Positions 16,131 through 23,449 of a stretch of 38,744 nucleotides of DNA are shown here, one piece after another. How positions within the stretch are numbered: position 1 is the first letter of the stretch; each line of letters begins with the position of its first letter. Origin of the DNA: an uncultured Bacteroidota bacterium (GTDB taxonomy: Bacteria > Bacteroidota > Bacteroidia > 2-12-FULL-35-15); assembly GCA_903911435.1 (NCBI GenBank), contig CAIWDF010000043.1, positions 1 to 38,744 of the forward strand, written 5' to 3'. A model generated the notes under the pieces. The model saw only the letters and a program-made list of their open reading frames with translations, was not told where the DNA came from and did not search any database. The position numbers were made by a program, and so were the translations under genes.

Positions 16131-17246
16131 TTAATTAGTATTGATTTCTTTTATTTGTTTGTTAAGCTCTTTAGCAATGGTGAAGTAGAAGGTACTTCCT
16201 TTACCAACTTCCGATTCAACCCAAATTTTCCCACCATGATGTTCCACAATTTTCTTGGATTGAGCAAGCCCTATACCTGTCCCATCATATTCTTTCTGTC
16301 CATGTAATTTCTGAAATATAATAAAGATGCGTTCGTAGAACTTCGATTCAATACCAATGCCATTGTCGGTTATCGAAAACAAGTACTCGTTTTTATGTTC
16401 CACAGCAGCAATTGAAATCAATGGATTGCCAATTTTATTTCGATACTTAATGGCATTGCTAATTAAATTTTGAAACAAGGATTTGAGTTCAACCATGTTG
16501 CCAATCACTACAGGCAAAGGAGCAATCATAAATTCAGCACCACTTTCGGCAATAGCCTTGTTCAAATCAGCTATTATGGCTTTCACAATTAGATTGCAAT
16601 CAACATCGTTTCGACTTTTATCAAATCCTATTTTTGAATAAGTAAGTAAATCTCTAATGAGGAGTTGCATTTGCAAAGTAGCTGACGAAATATATTCCAG
16701 ATATAAATCAGCATTTTTATCCAATTGACCTTCGTACTTTTTATTGAACAAGGTTACATAGTTCGACACCGTTCGTAATGGTTCTTGCAAATCATGTGAG
16801 GCGATATAGGCAAAGCGTTCTAATTCTTGATTCTGGTCAAGCAATAATTTGTTTTGCACTTCTATTTTCCGTTCAGCTTCCTTCTTTTGAGTAATATCGC
16901 GTACCACGGTAGTCACTATCATTCGGTCTTTAAGTTGAATAGGGCTCAAACTTATTTCTACAAAAAATTCAGAACCATCTTTCCTGCATGCGTTCAATTC
17001 TTTTCGCGTTTCCATTTCTTTCAATGAAGGCTGTTTCAAATAGTGGTCGCGCACATCAACATGATGATGATGAAACCTTCGAGGAATAAGAATCTCTATC
17101 GGTTGAGCTATCAATTCCTTTTCCGAATATCCAAAAAGTGTTTCAACTCTTCTATTTACTAATAATATCTTTCCATGATGATTGCAAATAATGATTCCGT
17201 CTTGTGCCGAGTCAAATGCTGCCTTATAAGTTTCGAGTTCGTTCAT
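16131..17246 (-). CDS. Cytoplasmic PAS sensor histidine kinase
   Basis: 371 residues from ATG 17246 (an in-frame TTG at 17267 would add seven residues; I prefer the ATG). The PAS domain (about 8-125: AAFDSAQDGIIICNHHGKILLVN; FFVEISLSPIQLKDRMIVTTVVRDITQKKEAE) is followed by a short coiled linker. His151 in YIASHDLQEPLRTVSNYV marks the phosphotransfer domain. The HATPase has NLISNAIKYR, DNGIGIE and GTGIGLAQSKKIVEHHGG. No membrane helix is present. It should phosphorylate the receiver directly downstream. The PAS family resembles FixL/PAS-S-box sensors, but a haem-binding site is not evident, so the ligand is unknown. Confidence 0.94.
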   Translation of the reverse strand: MNELETYKAAFDSAQDGIIICNHHGKILLVNRRVETLFGYSEKELIAQPIEILIPRRFHHHHVDVRDHYLKQPSLKEMETRKELNACRKDGSEFFVEISLSPIQLKDRMIVTTVVRDITQKKEAERKIEVQNKLLLDQNQELERFAYIASHDLQEPLRTVSNYVTLFNKKYEGQLDKNADLYLEYISSATLQMQLLIRDLLTYSKIGFDKSRNDVDCNLIVKAIIADLNKAIAESGAEFMIAPLPVVIGNMVELKSLFQNLISNAIKYRNKIGNPLISIAAVEHKNEYLFSITDNGIGIESKFYERIFIIFQKLHGQKEYDGTGIGLAQSKKIVEHHGGKIWVESEVGKGSTFYFTIAKELNKQIKEINTN

Positions 17247-17322
17247 AGTTTCTAATCTTCTTAACAATTTTCAATATCAATTGACATGCAAATGTTGGAG
17301 TTATGGATTTAGTTTGATTGGA

Positions 17323-17330
17323 CAAAGCTA
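17323..17330 (-). promoter_or_regulatory. Candidate -7 element (TAGCTTTG) for the kinase/receiver operon
   Basis: Exact TAnnTTTG match on the minus strand about 77 nt before ATG 17246; no -33 TTG at the usual spacing. The rest of the 17247-17713 gap holds the helicase promoter and leader. Confidence 0.35.
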
Positions 17331-17507
17331 GAAGATTATTTGAATATCCGAAATGACTTAAAAAAAAATATCGTCTAACCATTTTTTTGATCAAATTGTG
17401 TTCTATGATTAGGATATAGACCAAATCATTTTAATTTTTGATTGCCTCAAAAGCTTTATTTCAAAGTCCATATAAAGCCTTTTTCAAAAGCATATTGAAA
17501 ATAAAAC

Positions 17508-17537
17508 TTGTCAAATCAAATAATAAGTGTAATTTTG
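17508..17537 (+). promoter_or_regulatory. Promoter of the DEAD-box helicase gene (TTG-N19-TAATTTTG)
   Basis: TTG at 17508-17510 and TAATTTTG at 17530-17537 with the canonical 19-nt spacing. The start codon is ~170 nt downstream, giving a long leader. Confidence 0.65.
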
Positions 17538-17640
17538 CCGCGGTTTTAGTCAAAAAAGGATTTTTGATGAGACGAATTTACAACTGATTAACCTTTTGCC
17601 GAAATAACCCCAATACCAATGATGGTGGGTTTCTTAAAAC

Positions 17641-17690
17641 ACAGTTGTCTGATTCTACTCACATGTACTTCCTTGTAAGTTGACAACTGT
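17641..17690 (+). promoter_or_regulatory. Structured 5' leader hairpin of the helicase mRNA
   Basis: Perfect 9-bp inverted repeat ACAGTTGTC / GACAACTGT enclosing ~32 nt, with a smaller inner dyad (ACTT...AAGT), ending 23 nt before ATG 17714. It lies in a ~170-nt untranslated leader. Cold-shock helicase mRNAs often have long structured leaders; a temperature- or autoregulatory role here is inference. Confidence 0.5.
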
Positions 17691-17713
17691 AATATAAACA
17701 TAATTAAAAATTA

Positions 17714-19660
17714 ATGAACAAATTTGAAGCGTTAGGGCTTAACGATGCTATCGTTAAAGCTGTAACAGAAATGGGTTTTGAAACCCCAACACCTATTCAG
17801 GATAAAGTAATTCCTGAACTATTAAAAGGGAATACCGACCTTGTGGCTTTAGCCCAAACAGGTACAGGAAAGACAGCAGCCTTTGGTTTGCCACTAATCT
17901 CGATGATTGATTTCAATTCTCGTGATACACAGGCATTGATTATGTGTCCTACACGCGAATTGTGTATGCAGATAACAAGAGATTTGCAAAGTTATACCAA
18001 GTACATCAAAGATGCCAACATTGTTGCTATCTACGGTGGAGCAAGTATTGATACACAAACTCGTGAAATTAAGAGAGGAGCACAAATAGTTGTAGCTACT
18101 CCAGGTCGTATGAACGATATGATTGACCGTAGACGAGTGAATTTATCTAGTGTTCGTTTTGCTGTGCTTGACGAAGCGGATGAAATGCTTAACATGGGTT
18201 TCAAAGAAGATTTGGATACCATCCTTTCGCAAACACCCGAAGAAAAGAATACATGGTTGTTCTCAGCAACAATGCCTGATGAGGTATTACGTATTTCGAA
18301 AAATTACATGTCCAATCCTGTTGAGATTACTGCCGGCACTAAGAACGCAGGAAATGTGAATATCGATCACGTGTATTATATTGTTCATGCTCGCGATAAG
18401 TATCCTGCATTGAAACGTATTGCCGATTCTAATCCAGATATTTTTGCAATTGTTTTCTGTCGTACAAAAATAGAAACACAAGAAATAGCAGATAAATTGA
18501 TTAAAGACGGATACAATGCAGATGCATTGCATGGAGATTTATCACAATCGCAACGCGACCATGTCATGAAACGTTACCGTAGTCGTTCGTTACAAATGCT
18601 TGTAGCTACTGATGTGGCAGCAAGAGGAATAGATGTTCAAGATGTAACTCACGTTATTAATTACACCTTGCCTGATGAGATAGAAAATTATACTCACCGT
18701 AGTGGACGTACTGCACGTGCTGGTAAAACAGGAGTTTCAATCGCTATCATCAATATGAAAGAGATTGGAAAGATTAGAATTATCGAACGCATCATCAAAA
18801 AGAAATTTACAGAAGGTAAAGTTCCAACAGGATTCGAAGCATGCGAGAAACAATTATTCAGCCTTGTAAAAAAGGTACATGAAGTAGAAGTGAACGAAGA
18901 AGCCATTGAAGCATATATGCCAAAGATATATGACGAATTGAAAGATTTAAGTAGAGAAGACATCATCAAACGTTTTGTTTCTTCTGAATTTAATCGCTTT
19001 TTAGATTATTACAAAAATGCCCCAGACCTCAATGCTTCTGCTTCAAAAGGAGAGCGTTTCGTATCTGCTCCAGGCATAACCAAACTATTTGTCAATCTTG
19101 GCGAATTAGATAGCCTTGATTCAACAAGTATGAAAGAGTATATCTCCGAAGTATCGGGTGTTGATATGGCATCCATTGTGTCTGTGGAAGTAAAAAGCAG
19201 TTTCTCGTTTATCGAAGTGAAAACAGAAATTGCTGAAATCATTCAAGGGACATTCAAAAATGCTCGTTACAACAATCGTTCTGTTCGTATTGAATCTCGT
19301 GGAGCAACTGCTTCTGGTGGTGGCGAACGCAGAGGTGAAGGTAGCCGTGGAGGGTCAGATAGAAGACGTTCTTACGGAAGTGGAGGAGGAAGCGGTTATG
19401 GCGAAAAGAGAAGCTATGGCGGCCGTTCTGACAGAGGTGGAGATAGAGGAGGTTACTCAAAATCATATGGTGGTGGAGAGAAAAGCTACGGAGAAAAGAA
19501 GTCGTATGGCGATTCTGGTAATTCGGATCGTAAATCTTATAGCGACCGTGCCGAAAGAAGTTCTTCCAAAGCATCTTCTTCAAGTGAGTCAACATCTACA
19601 GGAAACGATAGAAAAGAAAACTTCAAAAGAGAAAAACGTCCTAGAAAAAGTTTTAAATAA
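17714..19660 (+). CDS. DEAD-box ATP-dependent RNA helicase (CsdA/DeaD type)
   Basis: 648 residues. Two RecA-like domains contain all standard motifs: F3 and Q29 of the Q motif (TPTPIQ), Walker A AQTGTGKT (47-54), PTRELCMQI, TPGR, DEAD (153-156), SAT, HGDLSQSQRD, VATDVAARGIDV and HRSGRTARAG. Residues ~447-525 form a DbpA-type RNA-binding domain (ITKLFVNLGELD; VSVEVKSSFSFIEVK). The last ~115 residues are a low-complexity, positively charged Gly/Ser/Tyr/Arg tail with RGG and KSYG motifs. It unwinds RNA duplexes, probably in ribosome assembly and cold adaptation. The gene has a long structured leader and its own terminator. Confidence 0.96.
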   Translation: MNKFEALGLNDAIVKAVTEMGFETPTPIQDKVIPELLKGNTDLVALAQTGTGKTAAFGLPLISMIDFNSRDTQALIMCPTRELCMQITRDLQSYTKYIKDANIVAIYGGASIDTQTREIKRGAQIVVATPGRMNDMIDRRRVNLSSVRFAVLDEADEMLNMGFKEDLDTILSQTPEEKNTWLFSATMPDEVLRISKNYMSNPVEITAGTKNAGNVNIDHVYYIVHARDKYPALKRIADSNPDIFAIVFCRTKIETQEIADKLIKDGYNADALHGDLSQSQRDHVMKRYRSRSLQMLVATDVAARGIDVQDVTHVINYTLPDEIENYTHRSGRTARAGKTGVSIAIINMKEIGKIRIIERIIKKKFTEGKVPTGFEACEKQLFSLVKKVHEVEVNEEAIEAYMPKIYDELKDLSREDIIKRFVSSEFNRFLDYYKNAPDLNASASKGERFVSAPGITKLFVNLGELDSLDSTSMKEYISEVSGVDMASIVSVEVKSSFSFIEVKTEIAEIIQGTFKNARYNNRSVRIESRGATASGGGERRGEGSRGGSDRRRSYGSGGGSGYGEKRSYGGRSDRGGDRGGYSKSYGGGEKSYGEKKSYGDSGNSDRKSYSDRAERSSSKASSSSESTSTGNDRKENFKREKRPRKSFK

Positions 19661-19665
19661 AAAAG

Positions 19666-19693
19666 AAAAGGTGAACAATTGTTCACCTTTTTT
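19666..19693 (+). terminator. Terminator of the helicase gene
   Basis: Perfect palindrome AAAAGGTGAACAA/TTGTTCACCTTTT followed by T residues, 6 nt after the stop codon. Confidence 0.88.
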
Positions 19694-19712
19694 TATTCCG
19701 TCAACATAAATA

Positions 19713-20369
19713 ATGAAAGTAATAATTACTGGTGCAACAGGCATGGTTGGTGAGGGTGTTCTTCACGAATGTCTATTAAGCAATGAAGTGAGTGAGATTT
19801 TAGTTGTCAATCGAAAAGAATGTGGTATTTCACATCCTAAATTAAAAGAGATTGTTCACTCCAATTTTTTTGATTTATCGGTAATTGAAAATCATCTTAC
19901 AGGTTATGATGGTTGTTTCTTTTGCTTAGGAGTGTCTTCCGTGGGTATGTCGGAGAGTGATTACACCAAAATGACATTCGACCTTACCATGCATGTTGCA
20001 GAAACTTTGGTGAAACATAACAAGGAAATGGTTTTCTGTTATGTTTCAGGTTCAGGTACCGATGGCACTGAGAGTGGAAAGATAATGTGGGCAAGGGTTA
20101 AAGGTAAAACAGAGAACCATTTAATGCGCATGTATTTCAAAAAGGCATACATGTTTCGTCCAGGATTAATGAGGCCTACAAAAGGTTTGAAAAACACATT
20201 AAAGTTCTACAAAGCTATCATTTGGATGTATCCGATGTTAAAGGTATTGTTTCCTAAATTTGTCTGCACACTGAGTGAAGTGGGTGTTGCGATGATTAAA
20301 TCGGTGAGCAAAGGAAACGATCGTTCTATTTTGGAAGTTCAGGATATTGTATCCCTTGCAAACGAGTAA
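19713..20369 (+). CDS. NAD(P)-binding atypical SDR / epimerase-like protein
   Basis: 218 residues with an N-terminal dinucleotide-binding motif (KVIITGATGMVGEGVLHE). Next come VVNRKE, the second Rossmann half (GYDGCFFCLGVSSVGMSE) and a SGSGTDG strand with ARVKGKTENHL further on; this Lys may take the role of the catalytic Lys. The classical YxxxK motif is not evident. It belongs to the extended/atypical SDR group annotated as NAD-dependent epimerase/dehydratase; the substrate is unknown and it is probably cytoplasmic. It starts 20 nt behind the helicase terminator, with no promoter box visible in that gap, so it may depend on read-through or an internal promoter. Confidence 0.85.
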   Translation: MKVIITGATGMVGEGVLHECLLSNEVSEILVVNRKECGISHPKLKEIVHSNFFDLSVIENHLTGYDGCFFCLGVSSVGMSESDYTKMTFDLTMHVAETLVKHNKEMVFCYVSGSGTDGTESGKIMWARVKGKTENHLMRMYFKKAYMFRPGLMRPTKGLKNTLKFYKAIIWMYPMLKVLFPKFVCTLSEVGVAMIKSVSKGNDRSILEVQDIVSLANE

Positions 20370-20443
20370 ATAATATTAAGAGATTTCAATTCCGATTCGC
20401 AAAAATTCATTTACTTTGTAGAATAATCTTTAAACTTTATTGT

Positions 20444-20938
20444 ATGAAAAAACTAATTTTTGTTTCTTTAATAGGAACAGCCTTACTAACCTCTTGTGGA
20501 AATCAGAGTGATGGCAATGATAATAAAACAGCTTCAAAAGATACTACTTTAAAATACTTTGGCGATACCATTACATTGGATGGTGCGTTAGCAGCAGATC
20601 AATTGAACACTTCTATCAATGGAAAAGATTCACTGAAGATAAAACTTGCAGGGAAAATAGAATCAGTTTGCCAGAAAAAAGGTTGTTGGATGAAAATGAA
20701 TATTGGAACCAATCAGGAAATGATGGTTCGATTCAAAGACTATGGTTTTTTTGTTCCTAAAGATGCAGCAGGAAAAGAAGTTGTAATTGAAGGAGTAGCC
20801 TTTCATGACACAACCAAGGTAGCAGAGTTGCAACACTATGCCGAAGATGCCGGTAAATCAAAAGAAGAGATTGCTAAAATAACCGAACCTGAAATAAATA
20901 TTAGCTTTGAAGCTCATGGGGTTATCATCAAAAAGTAA
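20444..20938 (+). CDS. DUF4920 lipoprotein
   Basis: 164 residues. The signal MKKLIFVSLIGTALLTSC has a lipobox Cys18. The mature domain matches DUF4920: FGDTITLDGALAADQL, then IKLAGKIESVCQKKGCWMKMNIG, MMVRFKDYGFFVPKDAAGKEVVIEGVAF and a C-terminal FEAHGVIIKK strand. The paired cysteines in VCQKKGCWM are a family hallmark and could bind a metal or be redox-active; no reaction is established to my knowledge. It is anchored in the periplasm. The 3' end overlaps the next lipoprotein gene, so the two are co-expressed. Upstream, TTACTTTG at 20411-20418 is a one-mismatch -7 box. Confidence 0.9.
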   Translation: MKKLIFVSLIGTALLTSCGNQSDGNDNKTASKDTTLKYFGDTITLDGALAADQLNTSINGKDSLKIKLAGKIESVCQKKGCWMKMNIGTNQEMMVRFKDYGFFVPKDAAGKEVVIEGVAFHDTTKVAELQHYAEDAGKSKEEIAKITEPEINISFEAHGVIIKK

Positions 20939-21386
20939 ACTATTTGTTTATGCTTCGTTTGGAATCTTTTGTTTGTTTATAATACAATGCAAACAAGAAA
21001 GCAAAACAGAAAAAGATGCTTCCTCTTGCGTAAAAACGAAACCTCTGAACCCAAATGGAGACAGTGAACTTGCGGTTTTGATGCGTAACATGTACGATTC
21101 CTTAGCTGCTGTGAATACCTTAATCAAGAATGGAGGTGTTCCAACTAAGTTTCCCGAAGCTTTTTTGAAACTGCACACTGCTAAACCGACAGATGTGAAC
21201 ACCAAACCTGATTCTTTTGATGCCTTTGCTGACGATTATTTAAACACACTCAAATCGTTGTACCATTCTCCTAAAGAAGATTTAAATAAAAACTATAATT
21301 CTTTAGTTCAGAAGTGTGCCAATTGTCATCAGGTTTCTTGTCCTGGGCCGCTCAAGAAAATATTTAAATTGAGGTTAGATAGTTAA
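20916..21386 (+). CDS. Lipoprotein with a single c-type haem motif (CANCH)
   Basis: 156 residues from ATG 20916 (a TTG at 20907 is the only earlier in-frame start). The N-terminus FVYASFGIFCLFIIQC is a lipoprotein-like signal with lipobox Cys near 27. The body is helical (DSELAVLMRNMYDSLAAVNTLIKN; DAFADDYLNTLKSLYHSP). Near the C-terminus, VQKCANCHQVSCPGPLKKI carries the CxxCH haem-attachment motif. The single His ligand after a helical bundle recalls cytochrome c'-like four-helix bundles. It overlaps the DUF4920 gene by 23 bp, which suggests a shared periplasmic redox or metal function. Confidence 0.82.
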   Translation: MGLSSKSKLFVYASFGIFCLFIIQCKQESKTEKDASSCVKTKPLNPNGDSELAVLMRNMYDSLAAVNTLIKNGGVPTKFPEAFLKLHTAKPTDVNTKPDSFDAFADDYLNTLKSLYHSPKEDLNKNYNSLVQKCANCHQVSCPGPLKKIFKLRLDS

Positions 21387-21403
21387 AAGTTTAAACTCTA
21401 ATC

Positions 21404-21435
21404 AAAAAAGCTATCTGAATTCAGATAGCTTTTTT
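21404..21435 (+). terminator. Terminator of the DUF4920/cytochrome-like operon
   Basis: Perfect palindrome AAAAAAGCTATCTGAA/TTCAGATAGCTTTTTT, 17 nt after the stop codon. Confidence 0.88.
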
Positions 21436-21487
21436 AATTGATACTTGTTTATTGTTATTTTAGTGTTTTATTAATTGATAACAAACC

Positions 21488-22864
21488 ATGTTGTATTCAT
21501 TTCTTCGGATTTTGATGAAAGTAACCGTTCGAATCTTCTTTCGTTCGATTGTTATTCGCAACAAAGAGGTGATTCCTGAAAATGGACCATTATTAGTTCT
21601 TGCCAATCATCCTAGCACCTTCATGGACCCAATTGTTATTGCAACTATTCTCAATCGAAAGGTGTATTTCCTTGGGAAGGGTGAATTGTTTAAATCCAAG
21701 TTTGCCAAGTGGTTATTACCTAAATTCAATATGGTTCCTGTTTATCGCAAGCAGGATGATCCTTCACAGATGAATAAGAATGCAGAGACATTTGAAAAAT
21801 GCTTCGAACATCTTGAGAACAATGGAGCCATATTGATGTTCCCTGAAGGAGTTAGTTTTACCGAGCGGAAATTAAGAACCATTAAAACTGGGGCCGCTCG
21901 AATTGTACTGGGTGCAGAAGCTCGAAATGATTTTCAATTAGGTGTTCAGATTGTAAATATTGGCTTAAATTATTCCGACCCTCATCACTTCAACAACGAT
22001 TTGTTCATCAACATTCACAAGCCAATTCAGGTGAGTGATTTCAAAAAAGAATATACTAAAGATAATTTCTTAGGAGCTCAATTATTAACTGCAGAAATCA
22101 CGAAGCAATTGGAGAAATTAATCATCGCAATAGAAGATGAGAATACTGATGTGCTCGTTAGTCATATTGAGATGCTTTACAAATCAAGGTTGGTAGAAGA
22201 AAGAGGCATAAAAGAGTACGAAAAGGATGCTGAATTCTTGATCACAAAAAATATCCTTGAGACGGTAAATTACTTTTCCATACATGATAGAACACTGGTT
22301 GAGGATATGCGGATGCGAATAAAAAATTACTTTGTAAAGTTAATTGAGTTACGTTTATCTGATACTGATATTGCACCCAACAAACATCAAACTTCTTTTT
22401 TCGCATTTAGTTTTAAATCACTTGCTCTCATTGTTTTTGGTGCACCATTTTGGCTGTACGGTTTTATCAATAATACATTACCATTTGAAATACCAGCTTT
22501 TTGTGCAGGTAAAATTAGTAAGCAAAAAGAATTCAGAGGGGCCATTGGTATGGTAGGAGGGATGTTTACCTTTATTATTTTTTATACTATTCAAATTACA
22601 TTGGTTTGGAAATACACGCAGAGTTATTATTTCACTATTGCTTACAGCATAAGCCTACCCATCTCAGGATTATTTGCATATTGGTATTTTCATACCGTTA
22701 AGCGAATATTCGCAAAATGGGGAATAATGATGTTGTTTTACAAGAAAAGCGTTTACATCTCCAAACTAATCACCGAACGCGAACAAATAATTACCGAATT
22801 CGATAGAGCAAAGGAAAAGTATGTTTTAATCTTAAAGGATTCTAAACTACATCCAAGTACTTAG
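21488..22864 (+). CDS. PlsC-like glycerolipid acyltransferase with C-terminal membrane domain
   Basis: 458 residues. The acyltransferase domain (about 10-210) has block I NHPSTFMDP; His41 and Asp47 are separated by five residues, as in the Sct1/GPAT-like branch, not four as in classical PlsC. Then come VYFLGKGELF, FNMVPVYR and block III MFPEGVSFTERKLR. A helical charged region follows. The C-terminal third has three hydrophobic segments (LALIVFGAPFWLYGFI; GMFTFIIFYTIQITLVW; FTIAYSISLPISGLFAYWYF) in a basic context. It likely transfers acyl groups to glycerol-3-phosphate or a lysolipid at the inner membrane. It is monocistronic; its 3' end overlaps the convergent gene by 18 bp. Confidence 0.9.
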   Translation: MLYSFLRILMKVTVRIFFRSIVIRNKEVIPENGPLLVLANHPSTFMDPIVIATILNRKVYFLGKGELFKSKFAKWLLPKFNMVPVYRKQDDPSQMNKNAETFEKCFEHLENNGAILMFPEGVSFTERKLRTIKTGAARIVLGAEARNDFQLGVQIVNIGLNYSDPHHFNNDLFINIHKPIQVSDFKKEYTKDNFLGAQLLTAEITKQLEKLIIAIEDENTDVLVSHIEMLYKSRLVEERGIKEYEKDAEFLITKNILETVNYFSIHDRTLVEDMRMRIKNYFVKLIELRLSDTDIAPNKHQTSFFAFSFKSLALIVFGAPFWLYGFINNTLPFEIPAFCAGKISKQKEFRGAIGMVGGMFTFIIFYTIQITLVWKYTQSYYFTIAYSISLPISGLFAYWYFHTVKRIFAKWGIMMLFYKKSVYISKLITEREQIITEFDRAKEKYVLILKDSKLHPST

Positions 22865-23239
22865 AAACGCATTAAATTCTTTTTTCAACTCATCATATAT
22901 TTTTTTGAACATGTTCATGCGTTCGTGCATCAACTTGTGATCTTCGAATAACCGATGATCGATGGCAATAGGATGATTTTCCGCAAACGTTGCAAGGAAT
23001 TTTTCATGTGCCTTCACCTCATGATTAAGTTTTGAAAGATGAGTTTCTTGAATGATAAATTGATTTTGAAAATGCTCAACTTGTTTTCGAACCTCTTCTT
23101 TGTTATTTCTACCAGCAATGTACTCTAATCTTTTTTGGTAAATCACTAATTCGTCTGTGTAGAATTTAGCTCTGCTTAACCACAATTGGTGCTCAAAATG
23201 TAAAGCATCAATGTGTTTTGTGTTTGAATTCTTGTTCAT
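22847..23239 (-). CDS. Small coiled-coil protein of unknown function, 130 aa
   Basis: Helical, charged protein (HIDALHFEHQLWLSRAKFYTDELVIYQKRLEYI; EEVRKQVEHFQNQFIIQETHLSKLNHEVKAHEKF; LFEDHKLMHERMNMFKKIYDELKKEF) with several His residues and no signal peptide. The open frame reaches 23290, but a textbook promoter at 23265-23294 lies inside that extension, so ATG 23239 (MNKNSNTKHID) is the true start. The type is common in Bacteroidota as a conserved hypothetical; a structural or adaptor role is only a guess. Confidence 0.82.
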   Translation of the reverse strand: MNKNSNTKHIDALHFEHQLWLSRAKFYTDELVIYQKRLEYIAGRNNKEEVRKQVEHFQNQFIIQETHLSKLNHEVKAHEKFLATFAENHPIAIDHRLFEDHKLMHERMNMFKKIYDELKKEFNAFLSTWM

Positions 23240-23264
23240 GGCATTTATTGTTAAATTTATACCA

Positions 23265-23294
23265 CAAAAGTAGTTCGGAATCATATGCATTCAA
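23265..23294 (-). promoter_or_regulatory. Promoter (TTG-N19-TACTTTTG) of the coiled-coil gene
   Basis: On the minus strand, TTG at 23294-23292 and TACTTTTG at 23272-23265, spaced exactly 19 nt. The expected transcription start is ~20 nt before ATG 23239. It decides the start codon choice. Confidence 0.7.
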
Positions 23295-23449
23295 CTTTTC
23301 GTATCAATTTTATATTAATATAATTGGATAAATATTTTGATTCTAAATTAAAATAAGTTCAATTACATTTTTCTTTGTAATTTCGATGCCGTAAATTAAT
23401 AATTCGGTTAATCATCCAACCACTAACACACGCAAATATCAATATTTAT

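Noticed and set aside
19254-19709. Frames of 113 and 159 aa overlapping the helicase tail
   Set aside because: Shadows created by the repetitive Gly/Arg-coding DNA of the helicase C-terminus.
23240-23290. Upstream start of the coiled-coil gene
   Set aside because: A TTG-N19-TACTTTTG promoter lies inside this extension, so it cannot be translated from that transcript.
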